A DNA stretch of 52,838 nucleotides from Alphaproteobacteria bacterium UBA3773 (lineage in GTDB: Bacteria > Pseudomonadota > Alphaproteobacteria > RF32 > CAG-239): contig DFFP01000002.1 of assembly GCA_002372275.1 (NCBI GenBank), forward strand, positions 15,642-68,479. The letters are read 5' to 3'. Position numbers and translations under genes: made by a program. Position 1 is the first letter of the stretch; every line of letters starts with the position of its first letter. Under the pieces are notes generated by a model. That model worked only from the letters and a program-made list of their open reading frames with translations, searched no databases and was not told where the DNA came from. This document shows, one piece after another, positions 44,932 through 52,838 of this stretch.

Positions 44932-46076
44932 TTTAAAATTTCCTTTAAATTGTGCAGGGATTCATTTTCTAATTTTTGAGCTAAATCCGTTAAAGCGGAT
45001 TGCTTTTGTTGATATTCATCAGCAGACATTTGAATGGCTTTCTTCATCCCATCTGCTAAGTTCGTTGTTAAAATAGCATTATTTTCATCAAATTGGTAGA
45101 ATGGGGCAAATTTCGGATGTAAAACGGGAACCTTTGAAAAACCATAAATCAGTTGTGCGGATCCTGTGACACCTGTTGTGATATAGCGTTCATGATCTTT
45201 TTTGTCAGGATCTAACAGGGGTAAAAAGAAATCGGCTTGATCAAGATATTTGAACATATTGGGAAAATCAAGCCTTCCCGTGATGACAAAATAAGGACGT
45301 ATATCTTCCGGTAAGTTTTCAAGCTTACCTTTTCCGATGATAATAACCTTAAAATTTTTATCAAATTTGATTAAATTTTGAACGGATTTGAACAACAATT
45401 CATGATTTTTTCGTGTTTTTTCAATGGCGCCGACGCAAATAAATGTTGTCAATGTATTTTTATTATGCGGAACAATTTTTCCGAAATAGTGGGGGTTGAC
45501 AAATGTTCCTTGATTAAATTTTCCAAGAGTTATTAAATGATTAGTTAAAAGATATTTTTCTTCATGATAGTGTTTGATATCATTAAGTTCATGCTCAATC
45601 ACAAAAGGAAAAAGTCCGGCCTTTTCAAATTTAGGTAAAGTTGTTGGCCATGTGTTGTCGCTTGGAAAAAAATAGAAAGCTGAAGAACATAAAACAATGT
45701 GTTTGTATTGATGGATTTTTTTTGAATCAATAAACCATTGATAACTTGCTATGCCACATTCAAAAGTTTGTATGTTTTTGTTATGTAATCTGCAAAATGC
45801 TTTTTCTTTGAAAAGTTTATAATGAGCTAAAATATCAATATTATACCCCAACTTTTCAAAATAAGGGCAAAGCGCACTGATGACCTCTCCATGACAGTTA
45901 TTAAATTCAATCAGTAAAACAGAATTTGGACGTATTTTTTTAAGATTAAAGTAAAAATACCAGTATAAATCCGAAAATTTTAAATTCATTAACCATCTTC
46001 TGATTTTTTTGCGAGGTTTTTTAAAGATGATTAATAAACAAAATAAGCGAATTATAAAGTTTTTTATGGTTTTCAT
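44928..46076 (-). CDS. Glycosyltransferase, GT-B fold (GT4-like)
   Basis: 382 residues. The N-terminus is hydrophobic and basic (residues 1-35), suggesting membrane association. The C-terminal half has GAIEKTRKNHELLFKSV (GT4-like nucleotide-binding start), VIIGKGKLENL and ITTGVTGSAQLIYGFSKVPVL. It probably transfers a sugar in polysaccharide or glycolipid assembly. The donor is unknown. AAGGAAAA precedes the ATG. Its stop overlaps DUF1796 by 4 bp. The preceding GT2 gene ends 25 bp upstream. Confidence 0.75.
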   Translation of the reverse strand: MKTIKNFIIRLFCLLIIFKKPRKKIRRWLMNLKFSDLYWYFYFNLKKIRPNSVLLIEFNNCHGEVISALCPYFEKLGYNIDILAHYKLFKEKAFCRLHNKNIQTFECGIASYQWFIDSKKIHQYKHIVLCSSAFYFFPSDNTWPTTLPKFEKAGLFPFVIEHELNDIKHYHEEKYLLTNHLITLGKFNQGTFVNPHYFGKIVPHNKNTLTTFICVGAIEKTRKNHELLFKSVQNLIKFDKNFKVIIIGKGKLENLPEDIRPYFVITGRLDFPNMFKYLDQADFFLPLLDPDKKDHERYITTGVTGSAQLIYGFSKVPVLHPKFAPFYQFDENNAILTTNLADGMKKAIQMSADEYQQKQSALTDLAQKLENESLHNLKEILK

Positions 46077-46101
46077 GTTTTTTCCTTTTTTTTCCTTTAT
46101 T

Positions 46102-47022
46102 TTAATGTTGTTTGAATAAGAGTTTGAATAAGCTATTCATTTGTCTTTTGAAATCATAAGTGAAAAACGATTTGGATTTAACAAAGTTTCGAAAGCTTTT
46201 GGAAAAATGCTTATCAGCCAACGGGGCTAAATTATTTCTTTTAATAAATTCTTTCATGACTTTGTAGAGTTGTTTTCTTTGGTTTTTAGAAAAATCAAAG
46301 TGCCGATAACGATAAAACGGCTCATGCATGATAAAAGAAAGAATTTGATATTTCTTTATTTGAAATAACTGATGATTGGTATAAAATTCTTCTATAATCT
46401 GAAACCACTTGGGAATATCTCGAGATAATTTATCTGTTTTGAGAGTATGTTCCGAAGAATTTTCGTTTTGTCTGTAATGATACATAGCTTCATGGCACTC
46501 TGCAATATTGGAGCAAACACACAAAAGCTCGTTTGACACAATACCATCTTCACAAGGTTGAAGGCCATTCGGAAAACGAATGTCAGGATATTGTTCAAAA
46601 ATTTCTTTTTTGATAACCATTTTCCACATTTGACAACAACCTATCAAATCATAAGGTGTTTGATCTTCTTTAGGGCGAAGAAGTATTATATCCGGATTTT
46701 TATTTGTTATTTTATAAATTTGTTCAAAAAAATCAGGTGCAATGGTGTCATCTGAATCCATAAAGAAAATATATTTCCCTGTGGCCTTCTTTAGACCTTC
46801 ATTGCGTGCAACTGAAACGCCTTGATTTTTTTGATGAATGACCGAAATGCGTTTATCTTTTTTTTCATATTCATCAAGAATTTGAGGACAATTATCGGGG
46901 CTACCGTCATCAACTAAAATTGCTTCAAAATTTTGAAATGTTTGAAAAAGAAGGGAATTTAATGCTTCTTTAAGATACGCCTCGACTCTGTAAACAGGTA
47001 CAATGACGGATATTTCAGGCAT
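46102..47022 (-). CDS. Glycosyltransferase family 2
   Basis: 306 residues from the ATG at 47022; AAGGA lies 7-8 nt before it. The start at 47037 would place that ribosome site inside the coding region. MPEISVIVPVYRVEAYLKEAL, LVDDGSPD, VSVARNEGL and FMDSDD (the metal-binding DxD) define the GT2 domain (about 1-110). The C-terminal part is helical. It is the first gene of the glycan operon, behind RNA unit F. Its first nine codons are copied onto the gene at 47374. Confidence 0.88.
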   Translation of the reverse strand: MPEISVIVPVYRVEAYLKEALNSLLFQTFQNFEAILVDDGSPDNCPQILDEYEKKDKRISVIHQKNQGVSVARNEGLKKATGKYIFFMDSDDTIAPDFFEQIYKITNKNPDIILLRPKEDQTPYDLIGCCQMWKMVIKKEIFEQYPDIRFPNGLQPCEDGIVSNELLCVCSNIAECHEAMYHYRQNENSSEHTLKTDKLSRDIPKWFQIIEEFYTNHQLFQIKKYQILSFIMHEPFYRYRHFDFSKNQRKQLYKVMKEFIKRNNLAPLADKHFSKSFRNFVKSKSFFTYDFKRQMNSLFKLLFKQH

Positions 47023-47054
47023 GGTGGTTTCCTTCAAGTAAGAAAAAATTCAAC

Positions 47055-47259
47055 AAAAAAACAGACTTTTTAATCAAAGCGGGCGGATGTTCAGAAACCG
47101 TAAATCTATTCAAAAACGGCTTGGCCTTTTCGTGCAACAAGCCTTATTGAGCCGATATACGCTCTTAAAGCAGAAATCGGCATATATTTTTAAAGTCGCA
47201 TGCGTTGCGACTGAATAGATTTAAAGGGTTCTGACACCCTCACAAACATGCGTTTGCAT
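47055..47259 (-). ncRNA. Structured RNA unit F (leader of the GT2 gene; partly degraded)
   Basis: The minus-strand promoter is TTTACA (plus 47289-47294), 17 nt, TAGCTT (plus 47266-47271), the same as in unit G. P1 is 47243-47247 with 47252-47256. P2 is 47091-47112 with 47212-47234. Compared with G, the pseudoknot partner (47155-47162) and the terminator stem (47062-47080) carry mismatches, so this copy may terminate poorly. It is nearly identical to G elsewhere. Confidence 0.62.
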
Positions 47260-47309
47260 AACAGCAAGCTAGTTCAAAAACAGCTGTTTGTAAAGCGAAA
47301 TTTTAAAAT

Positions 47310-47345
47310 AAAAAAAAAGCGCTTTTTTGAAACGCTTTTTTTAAT
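47310..47345 (-). terminator. Terminator after the 47374 gene
   Basis: AGCG(C)TTTTTTGAAACGCT hairpin with A and T runs, resembling the pepA terminator at 50032-50050. Its downstream sequence matches that after pepA up to unit F. Confidence 0.75.
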
Positions 47346-47373
47346 GCTTCTCATGCACAAGCACGGAGCGTTA

Positions 47374-49737
47374 TTAAGGTTGATGCTTTCCTTTTATCTT
47401 AAATCTTATTTTAATTCCTAATATCCTGATTATTTTATATTTTTTGTCTTTTTTATATTCGTTATAGATTGAAAAAATTTTTTCAAGCTTTGAAAGCTTT
47501 TTAGAAGTTTTTCTTTTTACAAATAAATTTGAAGAAAAAATATCGTTCTGATATCTTAAAAAATCTAATTCATTTAGTATTTTTTCCTGCGATATTTCCT
47601 TTTTTTGCTCTAACGCCGATTTGAGCCATGAAACAGCTTTTTCTTTCTCAGTAGAAATGATCTGATTAAAATATTTGATATCACATTGTTTAAAAATTTT
47701 GACATCGGCATTCTTTATTTCATCATAAGATGAGACAAAACAATCTTTGATATTAAAGGTATTCATAAGAGAATTAAAACGTGCTGCACCCCTTAGGTTG
47801 TTAATAACGCATATAAATTTTTTATGAAAAATTAATGCAAAACAAACACCATGAAAGGAATCTGTGATAAAATAATCACAAGTTTTTATGGCATTTAAAA
47901 AATCAGGAACTGAAAAAGTATTTAAATCGATTGATGTAAGAGGTCGATTTATTTTTTTTGCAAAAGAATGAAGTGTATCGGAAATTTGTGCTGAATTGTC
48001 CAAAATATAGCATAGTAAATCTCCGTTACAGGATTTATCTGAATCTTGAAGAATTTGATTATAGTCTTTTTGAGAAAGTAAGAATACAGGGTCTATTATA
48101 TGTTCTGCTTCTATGTTAAATTCTCCACGACAAATATCAACGCCTGATTTTTCTCTGACAGAAACATAATCAAAACGCCTCAGTGCTTTAGAAATCTGAT
48201 ATTTTTCAAAATCAGGAGCCTCGTCATAAGTTTCTTTTCCGAAACTGGCACTGAAAGCTATTCTCTTTTTTGAAAAATCTGTGTATGTTGCTAAAAAAGC
48301 ATGGAAAAGATTGATTGAATAAATATAGCGAAAGACTTGATCTGAACCGACAATAAAAGTGTCGGTGTAATGATTTAATTTTTGAAAATCATCTTTTGTG
48401 GCAACAAAATGTGTGAGGCGTAAGTATTTATCAGCAAATTTCTTTGTAAATGATTGAGAGGCGGGTTTAATAAAATATAATAACCTGAAATCTTTATGAA
48501 ATTGCTTTAAGATGAATTGTTGCAGAGCATAGGCAGTCAATACGGCACCATAGTTCAATCCATACCACATATTTGTGATAATACCATCATATCTTAAATC
48601 AAGAGCTTTTGAAAGTGAATTAAGAATAGGCTGTTTTTTAAATTCAGCAAAAAAATTTTTTCTGTTTTTGTGAAAAATTGCTGAATGAGATAAAATAGAG
48701 TTACCTTGAACAGCATATTCAACGGGAACACTTTGATATGTTTTAATATTTTGACGTATTTGCTCAAAGATTTTTTTCCCTTTTAGAGTATTGATAAAAA
48801 CAAGAGATGTACCTTTGTCGTCGTCTAACTTTGTATCAAAATATTGTATTCCCCAAAAATCGCCGAGTGTGATATCACCGGCTCGTTTTAAGTTTGTGTA
48901 AGTGCAGTTTTCACAGCTTTTTCGTAAAATCAAATTCTGTAAAAATGCTTGGTAATATAAATTTTTTGATGCTTTTTCAACAAAAGATGAGCCGTCAGCA
49001 TAAAAAATAGAGAGTGTATGATCTTTCCATCCGTTTATTTTAGATCGAAAACTGATGTTTGAAATTTGTTTTTCTTTCGAAACGGATTGAATATATTCTT
49101 TAAAAACACCTGGAGAAGGTGTTCCATGACATAATAAATCAACTGTGATTAAATTTTCATAATCTTTTTGTAAATAGGCTTTTAATCCTGCAATTTGGCA
49201 AGGTGTTCCTGTATATAAAACGGTTTTTCCTATGGAGAGTAATTTTTTTGTTTGCTCAAATGTTTTTTGTGTGTTACTTTGCAGGTATTTAGATTGGCGT
49301 AATTTTTCAATATCTTGAATATTGTCAACCAAAATATGGGATACACTTAAAAAATCATCATTAAAAGCAGCGCCGACAACATAACCACCCCTTGAAATAA
49401 CATGATTTGCAAGTAAAGTAAAGATTCCTCCGGAAGAAGATTTTTCTCGAATTTCTTCATTTGCCATCATGGCATAACATGATTTAGTTTCAGAAGATAA
49501 ATTTGATATATTGATTTGAGGACATATTTTAGAACACAAACCACACTTTAGACACATATTTTCATTTACATAAGGAAATAAAAAACCTTCGCTATCTTCT
49601 TTCATTTCAATTGCTGCATGCGGACAAATATTATAACAGGCACCGCAACCTGTACATTCTTCATGTTTCATTTTACTAATTGAGTGGTTTTGTTTTTTAG
49701 TGTTTTGGCCAGGGACAATAACGGATATTTCAGGCAT
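47374..49737 (-). CDS. Fe-S / F420-dehydrogenase-like protein fused to polysaccharide pyruvyl transferase
   Basis: 787 residues. A [4Fe-4S] ferredoxin part (CTGCGACYNICP at 28-39, then CLKCGLCSKICP) is followed by a coenzyme F420 hydrogenase beta-subunit-like domain (about 90-360). The last 400 residues are a polysaccharide pyruvyl transferase domain (MWYGLNYGAVLTAYALQQF, FIVGSDQVF, ITDSFHGV). The likely role is pyruvylation or a related modification of a surface glycan. The first nine codons (MPEISVIVP) are copied from the GT2 gene and join a sequence that natively starts at Met23 (49671). No ribosome site precedes Met23, so translation probably starts at 49737 in the chimera. Confidence 0.85.
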   Translation of the reverse strand: MPEISVIVPGQNTKKQNHSISKMKHEECTGCGACYNICPHAAIEMKEDSEGFLFPYVNENMCLKCGLCSKICPQINISNLSSETKSCYAMMANEEIREKSSSGGIFTLLANHVISRGGYVVGAAFNDDFLSVSHILVDNIQDIEKLRQSKYLQSNTQKTFEQTKKLLSIGKTVLYTGTPCQIAGLKAYLQKDYENLITVDLLCHGTPSPGVFKEYIQSVSKEKQISNISFRSKINGWKDHTLSIFYADGSSFVEKASKNLYYQAFLQNLILRKSCENCTYTNLKRAGDITLGDFWGIQYFDTKLDDDKGTSLVFINTLKGKKIFEQIRQNIKTYQSVPVEYAVQGNSILSHSAIFHKNRKNFFAEFKKQPILNSLSKALDLRYDGIITNMWYGLNYGAVLTAYALQQFILKQFHKDFRLLYFIKPASQSFTKKFADKYLRLTHFVATKDDFQKLNHYTDTFIVGSDQVFRYIYSINLFHAFLATYTDFSKKRIAFSASFGKETYDEAPDFEKYQISKALRRFDYVSVREKSGVDICRGEFNIEAEHIIDPVFLLSQKDYNQILQDSDKSCNGDLLCYILDNSAQISDTLHSFAKKINRPLTSIDLNTFSVPDFLNAIKTCDYFITDSFHGVCFALIFHKKFICVINNLRGAARFNSLMNTFNIKDCFVSSYDEIKNADVKIFKQCDIKYFNQIISTEKEKAVSWLKSALEQKKEISQEKILNELDFLRYQNDIFSSNLFVKRKTSKKLSKLEKIFSIYNEYKKDKKYKIIRILGIKIRFKIKGKHQP

Positions 49738-49770
49738 ATGCGGTTTCCTTCAAGTAAAAAAAACTTTAAC

Positions 49771-49975
49771 AAAAAACCCGACTTTGAAAGAAAGCGGGCG
49801 GATGTTCAGAAACCGTATATCTATTCAAAACGGCTCGGCCTTTTCGTGCAACAAGCCTTATTAAGCCGACATCCGCCTTAAAAGCGGAAATCGGCATATA
49901 TTTTTAAAGTCGTATGCGTTGCGACTGAATAGATTTAAAAGAGTTCTGAGACCCTAACAAACAATTGTTTGTGTA
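49771..49975 (-). ncRNA. Structured RNA unit G (leader of the 47374 gene)
   Basis: The minus-strand promoter is TTTACA (plus 50004-50009), 17 nt, TAGCTT (plus 49981-49986). P1 is the palindrome at 49957-49972. P2 is 49806-49827 with 49926-49949. The segment 49869-49877 pairs locally (hairpin 49865-49895) or with 49797-49805 (nine base pairs, pseudoknot). The core is at 49828-49862. The terminator is 49777-49785 with 49791-49798, then six U residues. The pseudoknot ends overlap the terminator stem by two bases, as in D and E. Confidence 0.72.
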
Positions 49976-50021
49976 AAGGTAAGCTATCTAAAAAATAGCT
50001 GTTTGTAAAGCAAAATTTTAA

Positions 50022-50056
50022 AATAAAAAAAAGCGCTTGCTTGAAGCGCTTTTTTA
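50022..50056 (-). terminator. pepA terminator
   Basis: AGCGCTT and AAGCGCT form a stem with a U run on the minus strand, 7-13 nt after the pepA stop. The promoter of RNA unit G begins just downstream. Confidence 0.85.
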
Positions 50057-50062
50057 AGGCTG

Positions 50063-51505
50063 TTAGAGATTTTTAATCAGTTCCACAAAAAGCTGAACGC
50101 CATAACCCGTTGCGCCTTTAGGAGTTAAAGGTTTGCCTTTTTTCTCGTTGTCCATGCCTGCCATATCAACGTGTACCCATGCTACATCTTTTTGAATAAA
50201 GCGCTGTAAGAAGCAAGCGGCCGTGATGGAACCGGCCTCTCTTGATTCGCTGATATTTTTCATGTCGGCAATGTTTGAGTTCATCATTTTATCATAGGCT
50301 TTTGTGATTGGTAATTGCCAAACTTCATCACCACTTTGGGTTGCAGCTTTTTTAAGTTGATCGGCAAAAGGCTGGTTGTTTGACATAATACCTGCCATTT
50401 CTGAGCCTAAGGCAACGGTGATTGCCCCTGTAAGTGTTGCAATATCAACGACTTTTTTGACCTTATATTGGTTTTGAATGTACCATAAACAATCGGCTAG
50501 AACCAAGCGTCCCTCGGCATCGGTATTTAAAATTTCAACGGTCTGGCCGGACATGGAGGTGACAATATCTCCGGGGCGGGTTGCTGTGCCGGAGGGCATA
50601 TTTTCAATAAGTCCGACAATGCCGACGACATTTTTGTCGCTTTTTTGAAGTGCGATTGCTTTTAAGGCGCCAACAACCGCTGCGGCACCGGACATATCTT
50701 GTTTCATTTCCCACATACCGCTGCCCGGTTTTAAGGAAATGCCGCCGCTGTCAAAAGTGACACCTTTGCCGACCAAGCCTAAATCAAATTCTTTTTTTGC
50801 CTTGTTTCCGACCCATTTTATAACAGCTACACGCGGGGGATTGATTGAGCCTTGTGCAACCGATAAGGCTAAATAAAAACCGTTTGATTTCATGCGCTTT
50901 TCATCTAAAATATCAACCTCAAGCCCCAGATATTCCAAGCGCTTGATGTCATCTGCCATGATGACAGGGGTCATATTATTGGCCGGTTCGTTTGCTAAAT
51001 CGCGGGTGTATCTGACCCCTGTTGCCAAAGCGGCATAGGGTAGATAATCTTTAATGCCAAGTTTTTGCCCCTGAGGCTTAAAATACACTTTTTCAAGTTT
51101 TGGAAAATCTTTATCATCGCGTTTAGTGATGTATTTGTCAAAAGAGTATGAACCCAAATCAATCCCGAGCGCCATTTCGTAAGCCGCGGATGTGGGCATG
51201 CTTTTGTTTAAAACAAAGGTAACCGAGGTTAAATTTTTAAAGTGAGGGTAGAGTGTTCCGCCGAGCTTTTTATAATTTGTTTTTGAGCTTAAATCTTTGG
51301 TGTAAACAATGATTCTTCTGTTTGCGGATTCGATGACAATGATGTCGTTTTTGGCCTGATTTTGAGAAATTTGGCGCGTGACAGCCTTGAGTTCATCACT
51401 AGTAAGAACTTGTTTTAAAATTTCGCCTCTTCCTTTTTTGGGGGCAAAAACTACAAGGGGGGAAGTTTTTGAAAGGCGTTTGTTTTCAAATACGTATTCG
51501 ACCAT
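50063..51505 (-). CDS. pepA: Leucyl aminopeptidase (M17)
   Basis: 480 residues. The C-terminal peptidase domain has the M17 signature NTDAEGRLVLAD (about residue 322) plus VGKGVTFDSGGISLKPG and KQDMSGAAAV, which supply the two-metal ligands and the catalytic Lys and Arg. The N-terminal domain (about 1-165) is divergent. It releases N-terminal amino acids from peptides. PepA of E. coli also binds DNA in site-specific recombination; whether this one does is unknown. AAAGGAG precedes the ATG. Its 3' end has a diverged copy at 43981, across the glycan island. Confidence 0.95.
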   Translation of the reverse strand: MVEYVFENKRLSKTSPLVVFAPKKGRGEILKQVLTSDELKAVTRQISQNQAKNDIIVIESANRRIIVYTKDLSSKTNYKKLGGTLYPHFKNLTSVTFVLNKSMPTSAAYEMALGIDLGSYSFDKYITKRDDKDFPKLEKVYFKPQGQKLGIKDYLPYAALATGVRYTRDLANEPANNMTPVIMADDIKRLEYLGLEVDILDEKRMKSNGFYLALSVAQGSINPPRVAVIKWVGNKAKKEFDLGLVGKGVTFDSGGISLKPGSGMWEMKQDMSGAAAVVGALKAIALQKSDKNVVGIVGLIENMPSGTATRPGDIVTSMSGQTVEILNTDAEGRLVLADCLWYIQNQYKVKKVVDIATLTGAITVALGSEMAGIMSNNQPFADQLKKAATQSGDEVWQLPITKAYDKMMNSNIADMKNISESREAGSITAACFLQRFIQKDVAWVHVDMAGMDNEKKGKPLTPKGATGYGVQLFVELIKNL

Positions 51506-51586
51506 TTTTGTTCTCCTTTGATATGGTTTATTGTTTTAAGATAGTTATGTTTTCCTAAAATTGCGTTACTTTTTTTAAAAAAGTGC

Positions 51587-51615
51587 TTGCCTTTGTTAAT
51601 ATTCAGTTGTATATT
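51587..51615 (+). promoter_or_regulatory. Promoter of the right-edge gene
   Basis: TTGCCT (51587-51592), 17 nt, TATATT (51610-51615), about 48 nt before the ATG at 51663. Confidence 0.55.
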
Positions 51616-51662
51616 TTAGACAAAATACTAAACTTCATAAAATTTGTTTTGAAAGAAGCTCC

Positions 51663-52838
51663 ATGAAAAAGCATATCCCTCAAATTTTTGATGATCAACT
51701 GGAACAGCAGTTTGTCAGACAAAAAAATGAGATTGTTTCGCATTTTCATTTGTTGAGCTTTGATGAGGCTTTGCATTATTATAGAGATCTGCTTCTGCGT
51801 TCAACTAAACAAAATGTAGATGATACGGACAGATTTGCGGCTTCATATGAATTAAAATGCATCAATGAAAGTATGGGACTGCATTATGTGAAGCATTCGG
51901 CCGTTCCGTTTTCAAAAGAAGAACGTTTGATTATTCGTATGGATTTTTACGGCACAATAGATCGGATTCCGAATGATGAAAGAAAAAAGAAACTGAGCAG
52001 ACATTATCTTTATGGAATTAAGCAGCCGTTAACGCAAGCACTTCCGATCAGTTGTTATGATCTTAAAAAATCACCGTCCTGGCGTTTATATGCCCGTTTT
52101 GAAAAATTTCGCCGTATTGAGGGCAGATTAAGACAATATATGGCGCAAAGCCGTTTCAATCCGCATCTTCTTGAAGTGATGACGCCGCGCGATTTTTCAG
52201 ATTTGATTGTGCAGGCTTTTGCCAAATCACCGAAAGATAATAAGGTTATTTTTGAATATCCGCTCAGCACACGCAAAAGATTTATTAAAAAATTAGCTCA
52301 AAAACACCATAAAGAAATTTATAAAATTCTGGCTTCTAAATATGATGAGCGCTGGGCAAAGTCCGTTGTGCAAATGATGCGTCGTTACGGGTCGGTTAAT
52401 CAATCAAAACTTGTGATTTGCGAAATATATTGGACACCGCGGATTATCAGCGATTTGAAAGCAAGAGGGATTAATACCGAAGCATTTAAGGTTGGTACAA
52501 AAATTCCGAAAAGAATTATGGATTCGGCCTTTGATATGGGGCTTGAAAAGTATTTTGTGGCGCGTGATTCAAACGGTTTTCCGCTTCGTGCCAGTTCGTT
52601 TCCGTCATTTGATGTGCACCACAAACATCCGGTTTGTTTGGTGGGCGAACTGACAGATATTCAGCGCGCTAATTATGAAGGAAACTTATGCCTTGTGTTG
52701 TCGGATTTACATACACAGGTTTTACACGGTAAAGACGGGCTTACCGGCGGGCAAGGTTATGAAAAAAGATTAGAATTTATTGATAAAAATACGGCGTTTA
52801 TGGCGGGTTTTGATTTAAAAGATCAAATCAGTGTCGAT
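51663..52838 (+). CDS. HNH-like domain protein, partial (runs off the window)
   Basis: The frame is open from the ATG at 51663 to the last base: 392 codons, no stop. The first 300 residues are rich in Lys, Arg and Tyr with no known motif. Near residue 320 comes DVHHKHPV, then N...NLCLVLSDLHTQVLH, the His-Asn-His spacing of an HNH nuclease or HNH-like fold. It has its own promoter. HNH activity is inferred. The C-terminus lies outside the window, so length and other domains are unknown. Confidence 0.6.
   Translation, partial: MKKHIPQIFDDQLEQQFVRQKNEIVSHFHLLSFDEALHYYRDLLLRSTKQNVDDTDRFAASYELKCINESMGLHYVKHSAVPFSKEERLIIRMDFYGTIDRIPNDERKKKLSRHYLYGIKQPLTQALPISCYDLKKSPSWRLYARFEKFRRIEGRLRQYMAQSRFNPHLLEVMTPRDFSDLIVQAFAKSPKDNKVIFEYPLSTRKRFIKKLAQKHHKEIYKILASKYDERWAKSVVQMMRRYGSVNQSKLVICEIYWTPRIISDLKARGINTEAFKVGTKIPKRIMDSAFDMGLEKYFVARDSNGFPLRASSFPSFDVHHKHPVCLVGELTDIQRANYEGNLCLVLSDLHTQVLHGKDGLTGGQGYEKRLEFIDKNTAFMAGFDLKDQISVD

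Noticed and set aside
4797..49975. Units A-G as integron attC sites or known riboswitches
   Set aside because: They lack attC core sites (RYYYAAC/GTTRRRY) and are pseudoknotted, not single long hairpins. They also lack recognisable riboswitch consensus boxes such as a B12 box, and they lie at the 5' end of genes with promoters.
1..52838. CRISPR array, rRNA genes, insertion sequence or prophage
   Set aside because: No regular direct-repeat/spacer array, no rRNA sequence, no transposase or integrase, and no phage structural genes were seen. The direct repeats found (pepA ends, D/E flanks, F/G) are explained by recombination or duplication.

Overview
The window looks like a chromosomal segment of an AT-rich alphaproteobacterium. 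Supporting signs are an hflK-hflC-degP-holC operon, a recO-parC pair, a pepA-linked region, TTGACT-type -35 boxes and an alphaproteobacterial-style XRE repressor. BspA-like leucine-rich-repeat surface proteins and a glycosyltransferase island suggest a host- or gut-associated uncultured lineage. That placement is inference from gene content only.

Layout. 1-4 kb: tRNA-Asp, then divergent maltokinase and malQ (alpha-glucan metabolism, with glgA at 21.6 kb). 4-5 kb: a secreted RHS/YD-like protein and its leader RNA. 5-8.2 kb: the str operon rpsL-rpsG-fusA, closed by a terminator without tufA. 8.2-9.8 kb: dispersed repeats, a BspA-like protein and its leader RNA. 9.9-12.7 kb: a small membrane protein and an unknown two-gene operon. 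12.8-24.9 kb: ileS, a structured intergenic region, cysS, a HAD hydrolase, a TPR-methyltransferase, grpE, glgA and an exported HExxH protein. 24.9-29.5 kb: an Aas-like acyltransferase/ligase, a membrane protein, and a second BspA-like protein with its leader RNA. 29.6-33.2 kb: recO, parC, lolA. 33.2-38.3 kb: GNAT, two LysR-type genes, two XRE regulators, two tandem copies of the leader RNA, and a cytosolic HExxH protein. 38.5-43.9 kb: hflK, hflC, degP, holC, pgeF, a cupin and an unknown gene. 44-50 kb: a glycan island (DUF1796, GT4-like, GT2, pyruvyl transferase), bounded on both sides by pepA 3'-end sequence. 50-52.8 kb: pepA and an HNH-like protein running off the edge.

The most striking signal is a family of seven minus-strand structured RNA units (about 160-250 nt, called A-G here). 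Six or seven have a recognisable -35/-10 promoter at the 5' edge. They share an architecture: a 5' hairpin, a long-range helix, an internal hairpin whose 3' arm can alternatively pair with a sequence just before the terminator (pseudoknot), a short conserved core, and a hairpin plus U-tract just upstream of a gene. Primary sequence is mostly not conserved, but pairing is. Three units (A, B, C) precede the only three genes whose exported products share a C-terminal tag (RIYT-x2-EAT-x6/7-GKN-x-F-[ST]-[IL]-x-YR at the very end). The other four precede an XRE regulator (tandem D and E) and two glycan genes (F, G). F and G are a duplicated cassette that carried the first codons of a glycosyltransferase gene onto a different gene. 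I do not recognise this RNA family or the tag, and propose them as a candidate undescribed leader-RNA/surface-protein system.

Limits: all calls come from reading the sequence by eye. No database search, folding program or alignment was run.
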